From NCBI GenBank assembly GCA_029532415.1, contig JAQOTA010000071.1, positions 2,046,001-2,110,000 of the forward strand: a DNA stretch of 64,000 nt, written 5' to 3'. How positions within the stretch are numbered: position 1 is the stretch's first letter; each line of letters starts with the position of its first letter. A program made the position numbers and the translations under genes. Under the pieces are notes generated by a model, which saw only the letters and a list, made by a program, of their open reading frames with translations, made no database searches and was not told where the DNA came from. The stretch is from Marasmius tenuissimus. Lineage: Eukaryota > Basidiomycota > Agaricomycetes > Agaricales > Marasmiaceae. Shown here piece by piece: positions 55,854 to 64,000 of the stretch.

Positions 55854-58006
55854 CTAGAACACCCAAGGATCTTGCTCTTGCTCCTCTCCTTTCGCAGTCG
55901 AAGCTGGAGAAGGAGAACCCCTACTACGAACAGCAGGAGACCGAGAATTGGAAACTGAACGATGGCGATCGTCAAATCTCGAGTTGTCGCCCCAGGCATC
56001 GCGACCTTCACAGCACAGAAAAAAGGCGGTCAAAACCAACGACGCCAAAGCTATCCAACAAAGTCCACTCACTCTTGGTCCTATCGCCGTTCTTGTTCCC
56101 AGCCCTTCCCTTCCCCTTCCCCTTCGAGTTCTGCTGTCCTTTCTCTCTATCCTCCCTCTCTTTTTCCCTCTTCTTCTTGCGCTCATACGCCGCTCGCTCT
56201 GTACATATACCCTTCTTGCATAGCCTACTATTGCCCTCGTGAACGGAACACTGAAATTCCTCCACCACTTCGTCCTCCTCATCATGATTCGCCCAAAGAT
56301 TCTCAACAGAATCACTAGATTCCTTGACATACAGCCCAGGAACAATATTCGAGGACGTGTTGATCGCGCCAATAGGGTAGTCATACTCGTCCATCTCATC
56401 CTCTCCTTCGAGATCTGCCATAGGATCGATGGCGATAGTGTTGGATGGGTTCGCGATAGTTACATTGTCGTGCGTTATCTCGAGTTGTTCCATTTCGGCC
56501 TGAACATCGTCGGCCCAACTGAAGGTCGAGGAAGAAGAGCTTCCTGAAGAGGTAGTGTTGTCCTCGCGGGAAAGAGCGGGCGGAGATACGGAAGAAGGTT
56601 GGGCTTTGGCGGGAGGTGGGGGTGCTTTGGCAGTGGCCTTCACGACTTTGATAGGGATACCAGGTGGTGCAGAAGGCGCAGTAGCTGCGGAGGTTATTTT
56701 AGAATTTGGGGCACCCCATGCGCCTGCGCGTGGAGCAGATTTCGTAGGGACCGCAGTGGAAGAAGATGCGTTTGAAGAGGTCGAGGCCATCGCGGGGAAG
56801 GGTGTGGGCCCTTTGCCCCATGCCCCAGTATCTGTATACAGAAGAGTTGGTCAGTATATTCGGCCTTGCGCAACACCATAGATAGACGACTTGCCTTGTT
56901 TCAGAGAGCTTCGAATAGTAGCATTGGAGGCTGAGGGTGTGGGTTGACTATTCTTGGCTTGAAGAGGCCTGCCATTCCCTGTAATCAACGAGAGTCAGCG
57001 ACAACACAGCGAAGGATCCGTACAAATAGCTGACAAGCAGGCCCCGAAGATGCCCTTGGTGCGGAGGGAGCGTTCGCGTTCAAAGTACTTTGAGTGGAAG
57101 TGTTGACCGGTGCCGAACGCCCTTGCGGTGCGCCTCCTCGTCCCTGACCGGCCCATGCGCCGCGAAGGAGAGTAGAATTGCTTGCAGGATTTGGTGTAGA
57201 CCTTTCCTGGAGCCACTGCGAGGAACCGACGACTTGCAAATTTGATTAGATGGGCAGTTTTGTATGGCGAGACAAAGGGAATACATACCTGGTGGTGCCG
57301 GCACTACGGGCGGAGGAAGAACAGCAGTCGGTAATGGCCTGCACATAGGCTTATCCGTTCTGTCTTCGGGTGGTGTAGCGCACCAATGAGTTGCTGGGTA
57401 TGGGATCCGGAACTCCTTGCTATAAGTACTGGAGATGAGACTTGCTGCACGCTCATAACTGATAAGACTCACCCTGAGTGGCGTTTCCAGCCTTTGAACC
57501 ACTTATCTTCAACGTGAAGCCGCTTCCATCCTATAATCATACAACACAATGAGAACGTGGGCGACTGAGATTGAATAAAGACAGGTGGCTCACCGTCCTT
57601 CTGGGCATTCCTGTTGGACGAATATGTCGAGTGGAAAATTTGGCTGTAACGTTCCTTTTGTTCGGCTGAGGGTGAAACGAGTATTTCTTGCCACTGGTGC
57701 TGTCCTAAGAGTAGTTGATGTTCTTGAAAGTTTCTGTCAACCTCGATAAGAACCATGCCCCTCGCCTATATGAAACCGTTCAGTTTTCGATTTGACCATC
57801 GAAGAAAGCGCGAGTCCAAAACGTACACTGGGCTTGTACATTAGGGCATAGAGATTCTGAGGACCTATAATCTCCGCGATCCATCTCGCACAGCTGATTT
57901 GATCAGCTCGCATCTCCCAATTCGCGTTGAGAGGATAAGACTGATTGATGGTAAAATAGCGAGGTTCGTCGTCGCTAGGAGGGGGAGTCGCCGCTCGCTT
58001 GGGCAT
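55854..58006 (-). CDS. Large low-complexity protein with conserved N-terminal region and Cys-His motif
   Basis: The start is MPKRAATPPPSDDEPRYFTI at 58006. The N-terminal exons (QSYPLNANWEMRADQISCAR, WIAEIIGPQNLYALMYKPS, then ARGMVLIEVDRNFQEHQLLL) look globular and continue to WKRLHVEDKWFKGWKRHSG. The middle is Ser/Ala/Gly/Pro-rich with repeated GAWG boxes (LRGAWAGQGRGG, DTGAWGKGPTPF, PRAGAWGAPNSK). An acidic segment (DPMADLEGEDEMDEYDYPIG) precedes FQCSVHEGNSRLCKKGICTE, a Cys-His-Cys-Cys pattern, then a Lys/Glu-rich coiled coil. A final intron leads to RDAWGDNSRFDDRHRSVSNS, an RS-type tail, and the stop at 55854. GAWG/W repeats and RS tails occur in RNA-related proteins. I do not assign a family. 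Confidence 0.65.
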
Positions 58007-58227
58007 TGTCGCGTTGAGAAGGGTGAGATGGAAGTTCAAGTGAAAGCGTGAAAGCCTCGATGAGCACCCGTGCCTCTCAAATCACGTAAACAACTTTGTG
58101 TCGAAATTCTCTCACGAGGGACCACGCGTTCACGCGTCTTGTGCACGTCATGACGCGGGGAATGTCAAAGCTGGGGATAGATGAAATAAAGCTACATCGT
58201 TTTTGTTGTTCTGTAAAGGGATACATT

Positions 58228-60838
58228 TACTGCAACTGCGTCCAAATTTTGTCCTCCAGAGAACGAAGGGTGTCGGGGGATGTATCCAAGCTGCTGATGA
58301 AGTATGCGACGTTTCCTAACGTCCTAAAATGGACACCAAAGGGTGCACCACCTGGAGCGGCGGATAGGACGTTCTCCGAATTCGAGGACGGCAGACTCAA
58401 GCCTTGGAATACCTTCTCGGCACTGTGGGAAGTATATCCTGTTAAAAAAGGGATGTCAACATACCAATAGTGTCAGCGGGAACCGAACGACACACCAGCA
58501 TCATTTCCATCTGCCAGCCGGATAGCTAGAACGGTGCCCATTGTCATGACTTCATGTACCTTCTCGCGCCGGGACACGGCATCAACGAAGTCGGGGTCCC
58601 ACAAGCTGAATACCTGGCTTTCGCTCGCCTTGGCCGCCCCGCTTCCATCCTCAACATCTACCCATCGTTGTCTCGCCTCGTTCCAATTCTGTCCTGCAAC
58701 CACTCCCTTGATCAGTCGTAGCGTCTCGTTCGCCACCTCGCACCCTATAGCATGTGCCGTGTATGAGTGACCGTGAAGTAGAGCGTCTGCTTTCTTATCG
58801 CTGTAGAATGCCTGGAAGACGGGTTCGGTGGCAAGAGTAGCGGCGAGTGGGAGAAGACCACCGGTGAGAATCTTGGCGTTGACAGAGACGTCGGGGTAAA
58901 CACCCAACAGCGAAGTGGTGCTTTCAACACCAATGCGATGAAGTCCAACAAACACTTCGTCAAATATGACGGGAAGGTTGTATGGTTCGGATCGCACGAC
59001 GTCTACAAGGATGCGCTGGAAGAGAGGATCCACAAAGATCATTCCACCAGCCCCCATAACAATGGGCTCGAGAAGGAGGGTAGCGAGCTTTGTGTTGTCA
59101 GGTAGGTTACCCAAGACTCGATGGATGAAATCCCTGTATACTTCCGCCAGAGGAGATGCCAGGCGGGCGTCCACGTCATATACCCATGAAAGAGACTCAG
59201 CCTGTACGACCTCCGTTTGGGATTCAGAGGAAGACACGCTGGACGGGACTGTGATGACGGGCTGTCCATTCTGTATAGATACAGTAGGAGGGTCGAGCCA
59301 ATAACCTCTGGCATTGTGCCACTCACAAGTATAGACACCTGCCTCTTCACAAGCATCCATGGCACCCATCGTATCACCATGGTAGCTTCCCTTCAAGCCC
59401 AGTACACCGAGTGACTTTTGCTCCTGACGAGTGAGGGAAGTCGGCTGACGGCACGAGAAAGTCCTCAATGCCATCTTCAGTGCCACCTCTACACCCGTCG
59501 TACCATCGTCGGAAAAGAAAGCGCGTGATGCCCAGCCTTTCCCTGGCCCTTCCTTCACAAGATATTCCGCGAGTTCCAGGGCAGGGAGATTCGTAGCACG
59601 GGGGAACATGACATGTCCATAACGTCCGGCTGCCCGGGCTGCTGCCAGTGTGAGGGAAGGATGTGTGTGTCCAAATGTTTGTGTCCACCAAGAGGCGGAG
59701 CCGTCGAACTGCGGTTGGAGTAGCGAGGCTTGGGAGTCGGCGGAGGTTCGAATATTGAAGTAATCGGAGTAAGCACTATCAATGACCATGACATCTTTCT
59801 CTTTGTTGTATAGCCCGTGTTGAACAAACGGCCACCATACGGAATCGAGAGTTCGTCGAGGCATGGAATCCAGTTCTTCTATCCGTTGCAAGTGTCGAGT
59901 GTCGAGATGTTCGATAATTCCGTTGATGCTGTCGCCTGTGCCAGTGCTTCCTTGTATGATGCGGTTATAATATTGGTCGGTGCTCTCAAAGTTTCTCGCA
60001 GGGTCTTGGAGTTTTTCGGGAGGGCCTTCCACCGTCGATACGTATACATCTCTGTCCGCAAAGTATTCCTGAAGATATTCCCAGTTACGGTAATATTCGT
60101 CGCGAAAAAGTAAGATGCCGTCGATAATGTACCCCCGCAGTAAGAGCGACTCATATGCACTGATCGTGGACGAGATTCCGCCCAATTTCGAGTCGCCGAT
60201 TAGCACAGTGGGAAGGAAGAGAGGCCTGTAGGCATCAACTTGGGTGGTTCCGGACAATGTTGGACTGTGGATACCTGCCAAAAATGTTGAGTACCCCAAG
60301 TCCGGGATCGTTCCAAGTCCACTCACTGCCTCTCACCTCCTGCGGTTTCGACAAACATATGTGATGATTTCGAGGTTTCGGACGCGCATTGACGGATGTA
60401 GGCAGCTATCGAGTTGACGAAGGTCTGATCCGAAGGAATCTGTGGCCACCCTCAGTCTTCGTGAATATATCGGTTCATGATATACCCAACATTTTCGTCT
60501 CCAGCCAATCTTGCTGCTAAATGAGGACTGACGGGTTCTTGATATCGAAACAAACATTTTGTTGACAGTCGAGCTCCTGGTGACCCGTTTGTATGTCGCT
60601 CTATAAATCTATAATGGTTGTATCAACAAACCATCTAAGATCGGAGAACTCGGAATACGCACTTGTCGTCCGCATCCTGCAAAGGGCCTGTACTGACTGG
60701 CTTTAAGTAGTACACTGAGTTGTTTTTGGCTGCAGATGCTTTTGCAAGCGCAGCTGTCAAGAGAGTCTTTCCAACATCCGTGTTCGCGCCGAAAATCTGG
60801 TGGACCCGAAGGTGCTTGAAGAGAAGAGACATGCGCAA
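58228..60838 (-). CDS. bioDA: Bifunctional dethiobiotin synthetase / DAPA aminotransferase (BioD-BioA fusion)
   Basis: The enzyme performs the two middle steps of biotin synthesis, KAPA to DAPA and then DAPA to dethiobiotin. The start is at 60838 or 60832 (MRMSLLFKHLRVHQIFGANT). The BioD P-loop reads GANTDVGKT, followed by YYLKPVSTGPLQDADD. After an intron comes FIERHTNGSPGARLSTKCLF, then RYQEPVSPHLAARLAGDEN, and after a 49-nt intron IPSDQTFVNSIAAYIR, VETAGGIHSPTLSG. The BioA half has WWPFVQHGLYNKEKDVMVID, DGSASWWTQTFGHTHPSLTL, FFSDDGTTGVEVALKMALRT, GSYHGDTMGAMDACEEAGVY, VIFDEVFVGLHRIG and the PLP-lysine region NAKILTGGLLPLAATLAT (Lys conserved). The last exon YSSHSAEKVFQGLSLPSSNS ends at 58228. 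The fused order BioD-BioA matches plant BIO3-BIO1 and fungal enzymes; fungi often place these in mitochondria or peroxisomes. Confidence 0.93.
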
Positions 60839-60933
60839 GCGCTAATTATGAATGATGACATAAGCGACGCGTCCACGATTATGTTGTTTGGTTGATTGTT
60901 TGACTTTTAATCACTCTGTTGTTCTCGGATTTG

Positions 60934-63900
60934 ATGGGAGAACCATCGCAGAGCGGCCAAGGCCTGCTCTCTGGCGTTTTCAGCTACGTTTCACGCGAAG
61001 TAGGCTCTTTTGTTACAAACGCCACTGGAGGTGTCATTACTGTCGTACGTTTTGTCACATATCTTTCGTTAAAATCTCCCAATTCAGCACAAAATTTGCA
61101 GAATACTGGTCATCCACCTCCGCAACGAAGACTAAAGAAACGCGTCAAGAAGGGTGATAGACCAAAGTCAACTCATAACACCTCCATGGCGTCAAGAACG
61201 ACGATGCCGGGCTCTCTGTTTCCTCGTTCACCATCCATGGCTCCCACAGTACCTGGCGACTACGATGAGCCGGACGAAGATCAACCAGGACCTTCAAAAC
61301 GCGCAAGGCCTCTTCACAATAATGCCGCAGTACGATATGCCTCGCCGGTATCAACATGCTTCTACGATGCGACGTCCTCGCCATCAGCGTCTCCGAGGAA
61401 AGGGAAACAGAAGGCACTCGAGGAGGAACCGGAGGAGGAACGGTTTAGCGACGTCGATGAGGACGTATTGGCCATGCCCCCGCCTCCCGTTCCGATATCT
61501 AGAAAAGGAAAAGAGCGAGCTGGCAAAGACGCCATTATAGACGACTGGATGCGGGGGAAAGAACGGGAATTGCAGGAGGAGCAACGAAGATGGGAGAGAG
61601 ACAGAGATAAAGTTGGCGACGAAGAACGGGAACGAGACAAGCAACGAATACAGCTGCTTGAAGAAGAAGTGAAGAGATTGCGAGATGAAGTATGCCTCGT
61701 TCTCCCTCTCATTCAATCGCGCAACTAACCCTCTGTAGTTATTCAAACGGTCAACCTCAACGTCGTTTACGGCTTCGAATTCCTCAACATCGAGCCTCAC
61801 ACTCCCTCCACCGCCACCGCCTCCCCCGCCTCCCCCCGGCGTCCTTATACGCGCTCCAACAACTCCTGCACCCAATCCCGAAGTACTATTTGCTAGTACA
61901 CGTGCCTCGTTGAAGCACGCTGGCACTCCCAACGAAGCTCCCATCAACCGTGCCTACGGGCTTGGTACAAGTGTGAACAGCGGAAGGAGGGCGGGGAAAC
62001 CGACTGTCGGGCTCCAGCCAGACAAGATTGCTGACTTTCTGAAGGAGATGAAGTCAGTCAAGTTGCGAAAAGTTGGTGTTCCGGGTCTCGGAGACCATTC
62101 ACTCTCGACTTCCCTGAGGCGCGGAGATGGAGATGGAGGTGAATTTTCGTTCTCATTCTCCTCGTCGTCTCGACGTGATTCAGGCACTGGCAACTCCAGC
62201 TGGCAGAGTGATATGGACCATATATTGGCTGGGAGTAGTAGCAGATTAAGAGAGAAGGAAAAAGAGCCGTTGAGCGAAGTTTCTGTCGGGAAGAAAAGGA
62301 AGCGCGAGGAGGATCCCAAGACTTCTCATAGACCCACGAAAGAAATAATAAAGCCTCCTTCCCGAGTCCATAATTCGAGTTTCGCATCAACAGTGTCGGT
62401 CGCCTCCTCGAGCAGTTCACTCCCTTCTAGACCGTCTTCCTTTACAAGGAACCAACCTTCTCACCCCCCTTCCAAGTCATCCCCACCCACGACCTCAGAA
62501 ACAGCGATGCCACCACCACCACTTTCCCGTCGTTCTCGGAGTACCACCAGATCGAACTCCGCTTCCTCACCCCCTGTCCAAGCGCCTCCCCGGTCCAAAT
62601 CACCGTCAACCTCCATACGAAGAACTTCTACATCCTCCGCCCCCTCCGAGCACGAGGCGTCGACATCCAGTTATAGACTCTATACCCTTCCCCCCGGAAC
62701 AAATGGCCCTAGCAGGGCTTGGGCCCCCTCTGCTGTTCTTTCTGCGCCACCCCCACCCCCACCCAACGAAACCCCTTCATTATGTTCCGACGTGCCAGAG
62801 GGTAGCACAAGTGTTGAGGACGATGAGCTTGAAGATGGTTACGATGGCTATGAGCGTGCTGCACCTGCTCCGCATGTCGTTGTGTCCCCGGAGAGATCTC
62901 CAGGGGTCGGCATTGGACGACGTAGACGAGATATTGAAGATGTGGATGTTGATATGGAGGGTGCGATCGATGAGGATGACGATATGGGAGGCAGGAGGAA
63001 CGAGAAACGGCCGCGACTCTCCAGGTCCCCACATCAACCTTACAATATGGGAGAATCCTCGAATTCTTCCACTTCACCTGTGCAAGAGCATCCTCCGCCT
63101 TCCACCGTGTTGCCACCTCGATTCTCGACTCCGATGTCGTCTGACCCTCCAGTTCAAGAGAAATCTGGTAAACCCCAGTCCCTGGCTGCGACCGCTGCGT
63201 TTTCGAGGAGGGTACCGGTTTCTCCTATGCCGGTCACACCTTCACCGCAGAGACCAAGGCCTCCTGCTAGTCGTGGCCGAGAAAGAGAGAGGGAGAGACC
63301 GAGGATTATCAGTGGAGAAACAGAACCTGCGACAGACGTTGTTGTTGCTCTTCGCGATGGGTCTGAATCCGTACCTAGGTCCCGGGCACGGTCAAAGTCA
63401 AAGTCTCGCTCGAGACCACCGACGCCCCATGTCAGACGAACTCAGCCAACAAGGGACGAAGAGGAGGATGAGGATGAGGAGCAGCGAGAGAAGAGCAGTA
63501 GTCGTGAGACGGACGATGTGGATGCTGTCAAACAAGAAGACGAAGAGGTGTCCTCCGAGGACCCTCTTTCGTTAGGTCAGAACACTTCGGCAGAGTCGTT
63601 GTCGCAGTCGCAAAGTGAGGTCCGTTACCGATTGGACCTTTCTCATTCTTCGGTGCGGTCTATGCCTTCTAGAATACCTGTCGCTCGGAGTACCAGCTTG
63701 AAGAGGAATAAGCTAGGAGGGTCAACTAGGGAATTGGCGAGGTCTGCAGCTGGGACTTCTGGCAGTTCGACGTCTCACGCCCGACCACAAGCGCAAGATA
63801 AGCCAACCGCGTCCGCCTCGACTCCCGACGATATTGGTTCTTCAAGACGTCGGACTTTGGATCAAGAGTTGAAGGATATCGTTGCCCGCCGTTCGGACGA

Positions 63901-64000
63901 ACCAGATCATTATTATGAGGAGAGTGGACCTCAGCCTCCTTCAGCTCGCGAGATGCGTCGGAGTACACTGACTGCTGTTGGCACCCGCAACAGACGTAAG
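60934..64000 (+). CDS. Long intrinsically disordered Pro/Ser-rich protein with coiled coil (3' part outside window)
   Basis: The start is MGEPSQSGQGLLSGVFSYVS at 60934, 95 bp from the BioDA start. A first intron (GTACGTTTT..TTTGCAG) joins to NTGHPPPQRRLKKRVKKGDR. Exon 2 has KGKERAGKDAIIDDWMRGKE followed by a charged coiled coil (about 61550-61690) ending LLEEEVKRLRDE. After the next intron the protein reads LFKRSTSTSFTASNSSTSSL, a pure poly-Pro run of 12 residues, LFASTRASLKHAGTPNEAPI and a conserved-looking DKIADFLKEMKSVKLRKVG. Long Ser/Pro/Arg-rich, RS and acidic tracts follow. The frame is open to 63995, where ACGTAAG at the very end looks like a splice donor. The poly-Pro and VKLRKV segments recall actin-regulator proteins, but this is weak. 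No domain is assigned. Confidence 0.65.

Noticed and set aside
60460..60480. Apparent in-frame TGA in the BioD part of the fused biotin gene
   Set aside because: A 49-nt intron (GTTGGG..CCACAG) removes it and joins RLAGDEN to IPSDQTF, matching the family, so the gene is not broken.

Overview
The window looks like a piece of a nuclear chromosome from a filamentous basidiomycete, most likely an agaricomycete. The genes are split by many short introns (about 45-65 nt, GT..AG, usually TAG or CAG acceptors), intergenic gaps are small, and divergent gene pairs share very short upstream regions. The recognisable proteins are typical fungal ones: Ras with a CAAX tail, a LAMMER kinase, Pol eta, XPB/Ssl2, a fused BioD-BioA enzyme, secreted LysM proteins and a Dal5-type permease. 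No rRNA, tRNA or CRISPR array was seen. Exon boundaries were worked out by hand from reading frame, splice sites and family motifs.

Layout. 0-1 kb: TSR3 (minus, cut by the left edge) is divergent from mitoribosomal mL41. 1.5-3.9 kb: a secreted ThuA-domain protein whose first intron carries a 679-bp Tc1/mariner-like MITE. 4.7-6.7 kb: LAMMER kinase. 7.4-10 kb: a Rieske-AIF flavoprotein, divergent from Pol eta (10.3-12.8 kb). 13.2-15.4 kb: a seven-TM receptor-like protein. 15.9-17 kb: an NmrA-type reductase broken by a stop codon. 17.3-18.3 kb: CIA30/NDUFAF1, convergent with RAS (18.8-20 kb). 21.5-22.7 kb: a secreted cysteine-bearing protein. 22.8-23.8 kb: a non-coding tandem duplication. 24-30 kb: a small Ser/Asp-rich ORF, a GH85 ENGase, a CoA-type Nudix hydrolase and a DUF1295 membrane protein. 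30.1-33.5 kb: XPB/Ssl2. 33.5-35.4 kb: two further non-coding tandem duplications. 35.5-37.1 kb: an undescribed protein joining a 'GGxFxNVxGN' N-terminus to a UBA-like C-terminus. 37-42 kb: poorly interpretable sequence with few convincing exons.

42.4-43.6 kb: a quinone-oxidoreductase (MDR) gene with a 5-bp frameshift. 44.5-47 kb: a head-to-head LysM pair, one copy intact and one with several indels. 47.7-51.1 kb: two uncharacterised genes around a roughly 0.9-kb inverted-repeat element; the second carries an HEMAH zinc-peptidase-like motif. 51.4-52.2 kb: an uncharacterised minus gene. 53.1-55 kb: Dal5-type MFS permease. 55.9-58 kb: a large low-complexity protein. 58.2-60.8 kb: fused BioD-BioA. 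60.9 kb to the right edge: a disordered proline/serine-rich protein that runs off the window.

The window therefore mixes conserved housekeeping genes (ribosome maturation, mitoribosome, complex I assembly, TFIIH, lesion bypass, biotin, free N-glycan turnover) with accessory parts (broken NmrA and MDR genes, a decaying LysM paralogue, MITE-like elements, lineage-specific proteins). No multi-gene biosynthetic or defence cluster could be supported.
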